A stretch of DNA of 64,000 nucleotides, taken from the NCBI RefSeq assembly GCF_013378075.1, contig NZ_CP051131.1, positions 3,050,501 to 3,114,500 of the forward strand, in the 5' to 3' direction. The notes below the pieces were generated by a model. It did not search any database, was not told where the DNA came from, and saw nothing but the letters and a program-made list of their open reading frames with translations. This document shows positions 19,563 through 28,196 of the stretch, piece by piece. The stretch comes from Parasphingopyxis algicola. GTDB taxonomy: Bacteria > Pseudomonadota > Alphaproteobacteria > Sphingomonadales > Sphingomonadaceae. Made by a program: the position numbers and the translations under genes. Position 1 is the first letter of the stretch, and the number at the start of each line of letters is the position of its first letter.

Positions 19563-20636
19563 CTAGAGCACCTCGTCCTCGTCGAGCATGACGTCGGACA
19601 ATATCGCATCGGTAATCTCGTCGACGCGATCGGCGACCGTGTCGAACCGCTTGACCTCGGCGACATGGATCAGCGCGTCCCCCTGATTGACGATGGGGAG
19701 CGTCGCATGGCCGATGATGATCCCGTCGATCGGGCTGCGAACGATCTCCTCCTCGTCCCCCGTCGGATCGCCGACCTTGGCGAGCGCCTGTCCTTCGGAG
19801 ACGATCGCCCCGGCATGGGCGGTCAGGACGCAGACACCGCCGCGCGGCGCGCGCACCCAGGTGCTGCGCGTCGAGCGGGCCGGTGCCGGCATCGGCTTTT
19901 CGAGCCGCTTCGAATGGATCATGCCCATCGCGCACATGACGCGCATGATGCCGTTCACCCCGGTCCGGATGGAGAAATCGTCGAAGCGGAGGCCTTCGCC
20001 CGCTTCGTACAGCAGCATCTCGACGCCGGCATCAAGCGCGACCTGACGCAACGATTTCTCGCGCAGGGACGAGGTGATGACGGCCGGCGCACCGAACGCG
20101 AAGGCCAGCTCCTCGGCCTTGGGGCAATCCGGGCTGATCCGGATTTGCGGCAGATTCATCCGATGGATCGCCGCGGAATGCAGGTCGATCCCGAAATCGG
20201 CCCGTTCGATGATCTCGGTGCGGAACAGATAGGCGAGCTGCGAGGCGAGCGATCCGGCCGGAGAGCCGGGGAAGGAACGGTTGAGATCGCGGCGATCCGG
20301 CAGGTAGCGGCTGTTGCCGACGAAACCGTAGACATTGACGATCGGCACGCAGAGCAAGGTGCCGGATAGCGTCTTCGGCGAGACTTTCTTCAGCAGCCGC
20401 CGGACGATTTCCACGCCGGTGACCTCGTTGCCATGGATCGCGGCGCTGACGAACAGCACCGGTCCCGGTTTGGCGCCATGGACGATCCGGACCGGCAGGC
20501 TGACCTCATTGCCGGACGAGACCCTGCTGATCGGCAGATCGAACGCGCCCCTGCTTCCGGCGGGGACGCTGCCATCGGCGAAGGGGAAGGGTGGCGGGCG
20601 CTTTGCGGCTTGCGCAGGCGCGGGTCGGTCGGTCAT
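19563..20636 (-). CDS. M14-type succinylglutamate desuccinylase/aspartoacylase family protein
   Basis: The 357-residue protein has the zinc carboxypeptidase signature of the AstE/AspA family: HGNE (two zinc ligands), DLNRSFPG and DLHSA (third ligand). A C-terminal biotinyl/lipoyl-like module follows (about residues 265-330: GGVCVLTAHAGAIVSEG, SPIDGIIIGHATLP). Members are often found beside rimK and are proposed to act on N-acyl amino acids or glutamyl adducts; the substrate is unknown. It converges on rimK with only 6 bases between stops and diverges from rpsM. Confidence 0.85.
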   Translation of the reverse strand: MTDRPAPAQAAKRPPPFPFADGSVPAGSRGAFDLPISRVSSGNEVSLPVRIVHGAKPGPVLFVSAAIHGNEVTGVEIVRRLLKKVSPKTLSGTLLCVPIVNVYGFVGNSRYLPDRRDLNRSFPGSPAGSLASQLAYLFRTEIIERADFGIDLHSAAIHRMNLPQIRISPDCPKAEELAFAFGAPAVITSSLREKSLRQVALDAGVEMLLYEAGEGLRFDDFSIRTGVNGIMRVMCAMGMIHSKRLEKPMPAPARSTRSTWVRAPRGGVCVLTAHAGAIVSEGQALAKVGDPTGDEEEIVRSPIDGIIIGHATLPIVNQGDALIHVAEVKRFDTVADRVDEITDAILSDVMLDEDEVL

Positions 20637-20692
20637 ATACGGTCCTCTGCGGGTAACGGTCTAGCGGTCAACGCGAAAACCCGCCAGCATGC

Positions 20693-20721
20693 TTGACACA
20701 ACCGGGCGAAATTCCTATTTC
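20693..20721 (+). promoter_or_regulatory. Candidate promoter of the alpha operon
   Basis: TTGACA at 20693-20698 is followed after exactly 17 bases by TATTTC at 20716-20721. A perfect -35 with a degenerate -10 is usual for vegetative promoters in this group. It lies 130 bases before rpsM, in the 216-base gap to the divergent M14 gene, where a new promoter is required because the alpha operon is detached from spc. Confidence 0.6.
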
Positions 20722-20852
20722 GCTTTCATTCCGAAGACACCGGTCTACCCGGCGGCGCGATTCGTGCGTCCGTCGGGTTCGTTCGTTTTCGGTTCATGAA
20801 GCTTTGAGATGGGCGGCTTGCCGAGCCGCCTGTGGAGCAGGAGAACAACCAC

Positions 20853-21221
20853 GTGGCACGTATCGCTGGGGTCAATATTCCGACCCATAAGCGCGTCGAA
20901 ATCGCGCTCACCTATATCCATGGCATTGGCCCGACCACGGCCAAGAAGCTGACGGAACAGCTCGGCATTCCCGCCGAGCGCCGCGTCCAGGACCTGACCG
21001 ACGCCGAAGTCGTGCAGATCCGCGAGGCGATTGACAATGATCATACCGTCGAGGGCGATCTTCGCCGCGAAACGGCGATGAACGTCAAGCGGCTGATGGA
21101 CCTCGCCTGCTATCGCGGGCTCAGGCATCGCAAGGGCCTGCCGGTCCGCGGCCAGCGCACGCATACCAATGCGCGCACCCGCAAGGGCAAGGCCAAGCCG
21201 ATCGCCGGCAAGAAGAAGTAG
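20853..21221 (+). CDS. rpsM: 30S ribosomal protein S13
   Basis: S13 bridges the subunits and contacts the P-site tRNA. The 122 residues show [31 protein letters not shown] and the C-terminal [18 protein letters not shown]. The start is the GTG at 20853 with AGGAG 11 bases upstream; a GTG at 20832 would add a non-conserved leader. First gene of the alpha operon. Confidence 0.96.
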   Translation: MARIAGVNIPTHKRVEIALTYIHGIGPTTAKKLTEQLGIPAERRVQDLTDAEVVQIREAIDNDHTVEGDLRRETAMNVKRLMDLACYRGLRHRKGLPVRGQRTHTNARTRKGKAKPIAGKKK

Positions 21222-21293
21222 CGAGCGTTTGCGCGCTGCTCGATCGGCCGCGCGAACCGCTTTTCCAGGGATATCTAGGTAGGAATTGAAACC

Positions 21294-21683
21294 ATGGCAC
21301 GCGAACCGCAACGGGTTAAGCGACGTCAACGCAAGAACATCACATCGGGCGTCGCCCATGTGAATGCGACGTTCAACAATACGCTGATCACGATCACCGA
21401 CGCACAGGGCAATGCCATCAGCTGGTCCTCGGCCGGCATGATGGGCTTCAAGGGCAGCCGCAAGTCGACGCCCTATGCCGCCCAGGTGGCCGCCGAAGAT
21501 GCCGGCAAGAAGGCGCAGGAACATGGCGTCCGCACCTTGGAGGTCGAAGTGAAGGGTCCGGGTTCGGGCCGCGAATCGGCTCTCCGCGCACTGCAGGCGG
21601 TCGGTTTCACGATCACCTCGATCCGCGACGTGACCTCGATCCCGCATAACGGCGTCCGGCCGGCCAAGCGCCGCCGCGTCTGA
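21294..21683 (+). CDS. rpsK: 30S ribosomal protein S11
   Basis: S11 forms the 30S platform next to the E-site mRNA. The 129 residues show [21 protein letters not shown] and the end [27 protein letters not shown] lies upstream of the ATG. A 72-base gap follows rpsM. Confidence 0.97.
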   Translation: MAREPQRVKRRQRKNITSGVAHVNATFNNTLITITDAQGNAISWSSAGMMGFKGSRKSTPYAAQVAAEDAGKKAQEHGVRTLEVEVKGPGSGRESALRALQAVGFTITSIRDVTSIPHNGVRPAKRRRV

Positions 21684-21780
21684 TTGCGCAACGGGAGGCG
21701 GTGGGCTCCGCGTCCCGAAATAGAACTGTTTTACAGGCAGAGGCCAGCCCCGCCTCCGCCACACCGCCAAGGGGAATACC

Positions 21781-22854
21781 GTGTCCGTTAACATGAAAAA
21801 CTGGCAAGAGCTCAAGAAGCCCAATGGTCTGGAAAAGAAAGCCGGCGGCGATGCCGCCCGCAAGGCGACCTTCGTCGCCGAGCCGCTCGAGCGCGGGTTC
21901 GGCCTGACGCTCGGCAACGCGCTGCGTCGTACCCTGCTCTCGTCGCTGCAGGGCGCCGCGATCACCTCGATCAAGATCGAAAATGTGCTGCACGAATTTT
22001 CCTCGCTTGCCGGCGTGCGCGAGGACGTCACCGACATCGTCCTCAACATCAAGCAGGTCGCGATCGCAATGGAATCGGAAGGCACGAAGCGCCTCCAGCT
22101 GTCCGCCACCGGCCCCGCGGATGTGAAGGCCGGCGACATCACGACCTCGGGCGATATCGAGATCCGCAACCCGGATCAGCTGATCTGTCATCTCGACGAG
22201 GGCGCGACGCTCAACATGGAGCTGACCGCCAGCACCGGCAAAGGCTATGTGCCGGCCGCGCAGAACCGTCCGGCGGACGCGCCGATCGGCCTGATCCCGG
22301 TCGACAGCCTCTATTCGCCGGTGAGCCAGGTCGCCTACAAGGTCGAGAACACCCGCGTCGGGCAGGAGCTTGACTATGACAAGCTGACCCTGACCATCGA
22401 AACCGACGGCACGGTGGCTCCGGAAGATGCTCTGGCTTACGCAGCCCGCATCTTGCAGGACCAGCTCCAGCTCTTCGTCCATTTCGACGAGGAACTGCCG
22501 GCACCGACCCAGACGATCGGCGAACCGGCTGCCCCGGGCATGCTCGGCGGCGCCGCCGCGGAAGGCGACACCAACCAGCTCAACCGTTACCTTCTCAAGA
22601 AGGTCGACGAACTGGAGCTTTCGGTGCGCTCGGCCAACTGCCTGAAGAACGACAATATCATCTATATTGGCGATCTCGTGCAGAAGACCGAAGCCGAGAT
22701 GCTGCGGACGCCGAATTTCGGCCGCAAGTCGCTGAACGAGATCAAGGAAGTCCTCGCCACCATGGGCTTGCGCCTCGGCATGGACATCCCCGGCTGGCCG
22801 CCCGAGAATATCGAGGAAATGGCCAAGAAGCTCGAACAGGAACTTCTTGGTTAG
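21781..22854 (+). CDS. rpoA: RNA polymerase alpha subunit
   Basis: Alpha nucleates RNA polymerase assembly (NTD) and binds UP elements and activators (CTD). The 357 residues start, from GTG at 21781, [17 protein letters not shown]. They contain the NTD motif [21 protein letters not shown] and the CTD motif [21 protein letters not shown] Gly/Ala linker ([13 protein letters not shown]) joins the domains. A long palindrome separates it from rplQ. Confidence 0.98.
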   Translation: MSVNMKNWQELKKPNGLEKKAGGDAARKATFVAEPLERGFGLTLGNALRRTLLSSLQGAAITSIKIENVLHEFSSLAGVREDVTDIVLNIKQVAIAMESEGTKRLQLSATGPADVKAGDITTSGDIEIRNPDQLICHLDEGATLNMELTASTGKGYVPAAQNRPADAPIGLIPVDSLYSPVSQVAYKVENTRVGQELDYDKLTLTIETDGTVAPEDALAYAARILQDQLQLFVHFDEELPAPTQTIGEPAAPGMLGGAAAEGDTNQLNRYLLKKVDELELSVRSANCLKNDNIIYIGDLVQKTEAEMLRTPNFGRKSLNEIKEVLATMGLRLGMDIPGWPPENIEEMAKKLEQELLG

Positions 22855-22860
22855 GTAAAA

Positions 22861-22940
22861 CGGCACCGGCCCACTCCCCCTCCCGACCTCCCAATAAGTT
22901 TATCCTGTGGGAGGTCGGGAGGGGGAGTGGGCCGGTGCCG
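22861..22940. repeat. Perfect 33-bp inverted repeat between rpoA and rplQ
   Basis: The arms 22861-22893 and 22908-22940 are exact reverse complements, separated by a 14-base AT-rich loop (ATAAGTTTATCCTG). Each arm contains CCCACTCCCCCTCCCG. There is no T tract after it, and rplQ must be transcribed through or from downstream. It starts 6 bases after the rpoA stop. It is either a palindromic mobile element or an RNA hairpin that modulates the rpoA/rplQ ratio. Confidence 0.9.
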
Positions 22941-23040
22941 CGACCGCCGAAAGGCGGGAAAAGGGAAATGGCGGCGCCCATAACTGCCGCCTGCTCTTGG
23001 GTACCTAAAACGGCCCCTGAACGAACGAAGGAAATGAACC

Positions 23041-23469
23041 ATGCGTCACAAAAAAGCGCACCGTAAACTCAACCGCACGTCGAGCCATCGCAAGGCGATG
23101 CTCCGCAACATGGCGGCCGGGCTCATCAAGCATGAGCAGATCCTGACGACCGTGCCCAAGGCCAAGGAACTCCGGCCCTATGTGGAGAAGCTCGTCACGC
23201 TGGCGAAGAAGGGCGGCCTTTCGAACCGCCGCCTCGCCCAGTCGCGGCTGATGGACGAGACTCAACTCAAGAAGCTCTTCGACGTGCTGGCCGAGCGCTA
23301 TGCCGATCGCGAAGGCGGCTATACCCGCGTCATCAAGGCCGGCTATCGCATGTCCGATTCCTCGCCGATGGCCGTCGTCGAATTCGTCGACCGCGACGAA
23401 GACGCCAGGGGCCAGGATTCCGGTCCCGTCGAAATGGACGAGGACGAATTCGAGGACGCCGCGGCCTAG
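23041..23469 (+). CDS. rplQ: 50S ribosomal protein L17
   Basis: L17 lies at the tunnel exit. The 142 residues begin [20 protein letters not shown] and contain [16 protein letters not shown] and [20 protein letters not shown]. The tail [12 protein letters not shown] is an acidic extension. AAGGAAATG gives the ribosome binding site. It ends the alpha operon. Confidence 0.97.
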   Translation: MRHKKAHRKLNRTSSHRKAMLRNMAAGLIKHEQILTTVPKAKELRPYVEKLVTLAKKGGLSNRRLAQSRLMDETQLKKLFDVLAERYADREGGYTRVIKAGYRMSDSSPMAVVEFVDRDEDARGQDSGPVEMDEDEFEDAAA

Positions 23470-23475
23470 TATCGC

Positions 23476-23501
23476 GTCATCCCGGCGTTCGCCGGAATGA
23501 C
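23476..23501. repeat. Short REP-like palindrome
   Basis: GTCATCCCGGC and GCCGGAATGAC pair around GTTC with one mismatch. This is the common GTCAT-CCGGCG type palindrome found between genes in many alphaproteobacteria. It precedes the operon terminator. Confidence 0.65.
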
Positions 23502-23530
23502 AAAAGCTATGGGCAAACGGGATTGCACAG

Positions 23531-23566
23531 GGGACCGCGGCTGCTAGGCTCGCGGTCCCTTTTCAT
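23531..23566 (+). terminator. Intrinsic terminator of the alpha operon
   Basis: GGGACCGCG (23531-23539) pairs perfectly with CGCGGTCCC (23551-23559) and is followed by TTTTCATTT. It is 62 bases after rplQ and before the POP gene, which supports the later start at 23580 for that gene. Confidence 0.85.
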
Positions 23567-23579
23567 TTCGAGGTGCCCG

Positions 23580-25733
23580 ATGTCCTCTACCCGCCTGCTT
23601 CTTCCGCTTCTCGCCATTGCCGCTCCCGCCATGGCCTTCGCCCAGGAATCCGCGCCGATGGAAACGCCCCTCGATTATCCCGAAACGGCGCGCGGCGACG
23701 TCGTCGAAGAACAGTTCGGGGTGGCGGTTGTTGATCCCTATCGCTGGCTCGAGAACGACGTCCGCAACGATACCGCCGTGCGCGACTGGGTGACCGCGCA
23801 AAATGCGGTGACCGATGCCTATCTCGAAACGCTGCCCGGGCGCGATGCAATCGCGGCGCGGCTGACCGAGCTGTGGAACTACGAACGCGTCGGAATTCCG
23901 GAGAAGCGCGGCAACCGGTATTTCTATACGCGCAATGACGGCCTGCAGAACCAGTCCGTCCTCTATATGCGCGACGGGCTGGACGGCGAGCCCCGGCTGC
24001 TGATCGATCCCAATGAATGGTCGGACGACGATGCTACCGCGATGGCGCAATGGGTGCCGTCGCCCAGCGGCCGCTACATCGCCTATGGTGTGCAGGACGG
24101 CGGCACGGACTGGCGGACGATCCGCGTGCTCGACGTGGAGAGCGGCGAGACGCTGGCCGACACGGTCGAATGGGCGAAGTTCACCAATATCAGCTGGGTC
24201 GAGGGCGGCGCGGGCTTCTTCTATTCGCGCTTCCCGGCGCCCGATGCCGAGGGCGAGTTCCAGTCGCTCAATATGAACCAGGCCGTCTATTATCACGCCA
24301 TCGGCACGGCGCAGACCGAAGACCGGCTCGTCTATGCGACACAAGACCGGCCCGCGCTCAATCATTTCGCCGAAGTCACCGACGACAAGCGCTGGCTGCT
24401 CATCTATTCGTCCGAAGGCACCGACGATCGCTACGAGGTCGTCCTTGGAGATCTGAGCGCCGACGATGTGCCTACACGGACAATCGTTCCCGGTTTCGAG
24501 CATAATTGGGAGCTGGCCGGATCCGATGGCGACCGGCTCTATTTCGTCACCAACAGCGAAGCGCCGCGCGAGCGGATCGTCCGGATGGACGTGTCCGGCG
24601 ACAGTCCGGTAGTGACCGAGATCGTCGCCGAGGGCGAAGCCACGCTGGAGGGCGCGTCGCTCGTCGGCGACCGGCTGATCGCCAATTATCTGGTCGATGC
24701 GCGCAACGAGGCGCGGGTCTTCGACCGCGAGGGCAACCGCGTCGCGACGGTGGAGTTGCCCGGCATCGGCAGTACGGACGGCTTTGGCGGCGAGCTCGGC
24801 GATCCGGAAACCTTCTTCTCCTTTACGAGCTTTGCGACGCCGACGGCGATCTACCGCTATGACAGCGCGACCGGCGAGGTATCGCCCTTCGCCGTGCCGG
24901 ATGTGCCGTTCAACTCGGAAGACTATACGGTCGCCCAGCGCTTCTACACGTCGCGCGACGGCACGCGCGTGCCGATGTTCATCGTCCACCGCGCCGATAT
25001 CGATCATTCCGATCCGCGTCCGACGCTGCTTTACGGCTATGGCGGGTTCAACATCTCGATCACCCCGGCGTTCAGCCCCGGCCGCCTGCAATGGATGGAA
25101 ATGGGCGGCATATTCGCGCTTGCCAATCTGCGCGGCGGCGGCGAATATGGCGCGGAGTGGCACGATGCGGGCCGCTTGCAGAACAAGCAGAATGTGTTCG
25201 ACGATATGATCGCGGCCGGCGAATATCTGATCGCGGAAGGGATCACATCGGCCGACCAGCTGGCCGTGCAGGGGCGCTCCAATGGCGGCCTTCTCGTCGG
25301 CGCGGTCGTCAACCAGCGGCCGGACCTGTTCGCGGTCGGCCTGCCGGCTGTGGGCGTGATGGACATGCTGCGCTTCGACCGGTTCACCGCCGGTCGCTAC
25401 TGGGTCGACGATTATGGCTATCCGAACCGCGAAGAGGATTTCCGGACGCTCTACGCCTATTCGCCCTATCACAATATTCCCGAGACCGGCGATTTCCCCG
25501 CGATCATGGTGACGACCGCCGATACCGACGACCGCGTCGTGCCCGGGCACAGCTTCAAATATACCGCCGCGCTCCAGCATGCCGATCTTGGCGACCGGCC
25601 GCACCTGATCCGCATCGAAACCCGCGCCGGCCACGGCTCGGGACGGCCGACGAGCCAGCTCATCGCCGAATATGCGGACCTCTGGGCCTTTACCGCGCGC
25701 TGGACCGGTTTGGATGTGCCCGGGGACGAATAG
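23580..25733 (+). CDS. Secreted prolyl oligopeptidase (S9A)
   Basis: The enzyme cleaves short peptides after proline. The 717 residues start with a signal peptide ending near AMAFAQ, then YPETARGD and DPYRWLEND typical of S9A, a seven-bladed propeller, and the alpha/beta hydrolase domain. The catalytic Ser567 lies in GRSNGG, the Asp in DTDDRV (648-653) and His685 in AGHGSG. ATG 23580 is chosen because it opens the signal peptide; the frame extends to 23523, but the alpha-operon terminator overlaps that part. It stands alone between rplQ and a convergent gene. Confidence 0.93.
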   Translation: MSSTRLLLPLLAIAAPAMAFAQESAPMETPLDYPETARGDVVEEQFGVAVVDPYRWLENDVRNDTAVRDWVTAQNAVTDAYLETLPGRDAIAARLTELWNYERVGIPEKRGNRYFYTRNDGLQNQSVLYMRDGLDGEPRLLIDPNEWSDDDATAMAQWVPSPSGRYIAYGVQDGGTDWRTIRVLDVESGETLADTVEWAKFTNISWVEGGAGFFYSRFPAPDAEGEFQSLNMNQAVYYHAIGTAQTEDRLVYATQDRPALNHFAEVTDDKRWLLIYSSEGTDDRYEVVLGDLSADDVPTRTIVPGFEHNWELAGSDGDRLYFVTNSEAPRERIVRMDVSGDSPVVTEIVAEGEATLEGASLVGDRLIANYLVDARNEARVFDREGNRVATVELPGIGSTDGFGGELGDPETFFSFTSFATPTAIYRYDSATGEVSPFAVPDVPFNSEDYTVAQRFYTSRDGTRVPMFIVHRADIDHSDPRPTLLYGYGGFNISITPAFSPGRLQWMEMGGIFALANLRGGGEYGAEWHDAGRLQNKQNVFDDMIAAGEYLIAEGITSADQLAVQGRSNGGLLVGAVVNQRPDLFAVGLPAVGVMDMLRFDRFTAGRYWVDDYGYPNREEDFRTLYAYSPYHNIPETGDFPAIMVTTADTDDRVVPGHSFKYTAALQHADLGDRPHLIRIETRAGHGSGRPTSQLIAEYADLWAFTARWTGLDVPGDE

Positions 25734-25745
25734 CCGACGGCCGGT

Positions 25746-27398
25746 CTATCCGCCGATACGCGCGACGATCGCGTCGAGCGCCGGATCCCGGCCGGCGACA
25801 TACTGCGCCCATGTCATGTCGACGGGCAGGTCGGGCTGCAAATCGTCGATGCTGAGATCGAAACAATAGGTTTGGTCGGGGCAAGGCGCCGGGGAGTAGC
25901 TGTGCGCGCCATTGGCGAAATGCGCCGAGATTCCTGAGTTGGGCAATATGATGTTGCCGCCCTCCGCCCAGTAATCCAGAGCGTCACCGACCGGTTCGCC
26001 GACGATTGTTACATCGCCTGCTTCCTGCCATCGGGCGGCGATCGTCAGGCCGGCCGAAAAGGTTGCGCGTCCGGTTATGACGAAGCGGGCCAGCCCGCGG
26101 CTTTCCTCTTCGAGCGCGGCCATCAGCTCTTCGAAGAGCGAGCCGTCGCCGCCCGTGTTGAATCGCACGTCCAGTGCCAACGCAGCGGGCCGGTCCTCGC
26201 GTAAATCGGCGAGCAGCCGTTCGCCGAAGTCGGAGATCGATTCGGCATCCATCGCCTCGGCGCGGTTGATCTGGACGTAGAGCAGACCGGAATCTTCGAA
26301 CCGCCGATACCAATAATTCTGATCGGGACGGCTCAGATAGTCGGGAAGCTGGCTGTTCCGCTCAAGAACCTGCTGCCAGCCCGGCTCGGTTTCCGCCAGC
26401 GGCGTCAGGTCGTGCCAGGCTTCGATCACCTCTTCGGATCGGGGCGTGTCTTGTCGCTGGAACACGACCGACCCCTCCGTCGCGCAGTCGGAAAGATCGA
26501 ACGCGACGGACGGGTTGGTATCGACGATACCGAGGCCGGTAAGCGCATCCGCGCTCGTCAGAAAATAGACGCTCTTATAGTCCGTCCAGGAGTCATTGCC
26601 GGCGAACGCCGTAGCCGCAGCTTCGCGCGCCGTTTCAGGATCGACACCGGCAATAGTCTCGACACGGCAGCCCAGATAATGCGCATATTGATCGCTGGCC
26701 CGCACTATCCGCAACTCATCGCCGAACCACCAGAGCCGGATCGGAAGCCGGTCGAGCACCGTCTTGCGGCGCAGCAGGTAGAGTCGGGTATGCGCGTTTC
26801 CCGAAAGAGCGACCGCGCGGGACAGGGCGATCATGATTTCAGGATCGGTCCGTTCGGCAATTCCGGCCGAAACGTTCGCCATGCGTTCGAGGAATTCCCG
26901 CCGCGCCGACGGCGAAAGGGTGCGGTCGAAGCGCAGGAAGCGGTTGGACAATGCGTCGATATCCTGCAGCCATGCCTGCTGTCGATTGGCCGGTTCGGGA
27001 TAATCGGGAATTGGCGTCAACGCGACAGGCATATCGTCGCCACCTTCGTGCCAGAAGCCACTCAGCGCATCGGCGTTTCGGGCCAGCGAGATTTCGGGCG
27101 GCGCCTCCCACGGCCCGTCCACGGTCAATGCGATGCCATCCTCTGTGGTCCGGAAATCGGTTAGCGGTATAATGGAACCGAGCGCGACAAGCTCGTGAGG
27201 CCCCGCGCCGTCCGCCGCAATCCGCATGGACACGTAAAGCGGCCAGCGCGGCGTCTCAATCTCGCCTTCCCATTCGCCAGCAAAATCATGAGAGGCGTTC
27301 ACATGGCGCGCGGGAGCGGCCGGGTCGGAGGCCTGATGGGCGCTTGCCGTGCAGGATAGCGCGAGCAAGGCGGCGATACCGATTTTAGGACATTGCAT
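25746..27398 (-). CDS. Secreted S41-like peptidase domain protein
   Basis: The 550 residues start with a signal peptide (GIAALLALSCTASAH). The C-terminal third resembles the tail-specific protease (S41) fold: LALDVRFNTGGDGSLFEEL followed by the nucleophile-elbow-like ATFSAGLTIAARW (Ser448) and IVGEPVGDALDYWAEGG. No PDZ domain is obvious; the N-terminal half has beta-rich sequence of no family I know. Catalytic function is likely but not shown. It converges on the POP gene with 12 bases between the stops. Confidence 0.7.
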   Translation of the reverse strand: MQCPKIGIAALLALSCTASAHQASDPAAPARHVNASHDFAGEWEGEIETPRWPLYVSMRIAADGAGPHELVALGSIIPLTDFRTTEDGIALTVDGPWEAPPEISLARNADALSGFWHEGGDDMPVALTPIPDYPEPANRQQAWLQDIDALSNRFLRFDRTLSPSARREFLERMANVSAGIAERTDPEIMIALSRAVALSGNAHTRLYLLRRKTVLDRLPIRLWWFGDELRIVRASDQYAHYLGCRVETIAGVDPETAREAAATAFAGNDSWTDYKSVYFLTSADALTGLGIVDTNPSVAFDLSDCATEGSVVFQRQDTPRSEEVIEAWHDLTPLAETEPGWQQVLERNSQLPDYLSRPDQNYWYRRFEDSGLLYVQINRAEAMDAESISDFGERLLADLREDRPAALALDVRFNTGGDGSLFEELMAALEEESRGLARFVITGRATFSAGLTIAARWQEAGDVTIVGEPVGDALDYWAEGGNIILPNSGISAHFANGAHSYSPAPCPDQTYCFDLSIDDLQPDLPVDMTWAQYVAGRDPALDAIVARIGG

Positions 27399-27624
27399 AA
27401 TTCTCTCCCATCTTGTCCGGCGGTGCGATGTCCAGCCGTCAGTGGATTAACGATGCCTGTCGTAATACTGTACTAGAGACCTATGTCAACAACACACTCA
27501 TCATTCATACTAATGGCACTTTAGATTAACAGCGCCCTACGAACGGGTTCAGACCGTACTCAGCGCGGCTCCCCTAAACGGTACTCGGTTCTTCGCGAAC
27601 CGTGTGCAGTAAAGGAGCCGCGCA

Positions 27625-28131
27625 ATGAATTATCTTGGAAAGACCCTGATGGGTGCCACCGCCGCGACCGCGCTTGCCGTCGCCGCGCCCGCCCAGGCCC
27701 GCGACAATGACGGCATCGATGCCGGGGACGTGCTCGCCGGCGTTCTGGTCCTTGGCGGTATCGCCGCGGTCGCGGCCGCGATCGACGATGACGACGATGA
27801 CCGGTACGAGCGCCGCCATGGCCGCTATGACAATTACGACCGCCGTTACAACCGGCACTATGGCCAGCGGCTGCGCCCGCGCCAGGCTGTCCGCCAGTGT
27901 CGCCGCGCGGCCCGCCATGAGGCCTCCCGCTACGGCCGGGCGCGCGTGACCGAGATCACCGAGGTCGATCGCCGGCGCGATGGCTATCGGGTCCGGGGCC
28001 GGTTGCTCGTCGAAGAGGGCCGCTACGGCCGCCGCGGCTATTATCGCCACGCCGATTATGACCGCGGCCGGTTCACCTGCCGGATCCGCTACGGTCAGAT
28101 CGATCGATTGAGAGTGCGCGGCCTCGACTAG
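27625..28131 (+). CDS. Secreted Arg/Tyr-rich protein, unknown
   Basis: The 168 residues begin with a signal peptide (AATALAVAAPAQA), then a short hydrophobic AGVLVLGGIAAVAAA, a run of six aspartates, and an Arg/Tyr-rich middle (RYERRHGRYDNYDRRYN). The C-terminal third is RFTCRIRYGQIDRLRVRGL with two cysteines overall. It resembles small periplasmic proteins widespread in sphingomonads, function unknown. AAAGGAG precedes the ATG, and a CGGTTC/GAACCG hairpin lies just upstream near 27586-27602. Confidence 0.7.
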   Translation: MNYLGKTLMGATAATALAVAAPAQARDNDGIDAGDVLAGVLVLGGIAAVAAAIDDDDDDRYERRHGRYDNYDRRYNRHYGQRLRPRQAVRQCRRAARHEASRYGRARVTEITEVDRRRDGYRVRGRLLVEEGRYGRRGYYRHADYDRGRFTCRIRYGQIDRLRVRGLD

Positions 28132-28152
28132 ATCGGGCCGTCAGCATGGAAG

Positions 28153-28188
28153 GGGCGCGGGACAGGCATGGGTTCCGCGCCCTTTTTC
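28153..28188 (+). terminator. Intrinsic terminator after the Arg/Tyr-rich gene
   Basis: GGGCGCGG (28153-28160) pairs perfectly with CCGCGCCC (28175-28182), followed by TTTTT. On the minus strand there is no T tract, so it serves the plus-strand gene only. Confidence 0.85.
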
Positions 28189-28196
28189 GTTGTGGG

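Noticed and set aside
15167-20852. Genomic island brought in by phage or integrase
   Set aside because: No integrase, no direct repeats at the ends and GC content like the surroundings; a rearrangement of host genes is more likely.
23544-25634. 696-residue open frame antisense to the prolyl oligopeptidase gene
   Set aside because: The sense frame has a signal peptide, a full catalytic triad and family motifs; the antisense frame shows none.
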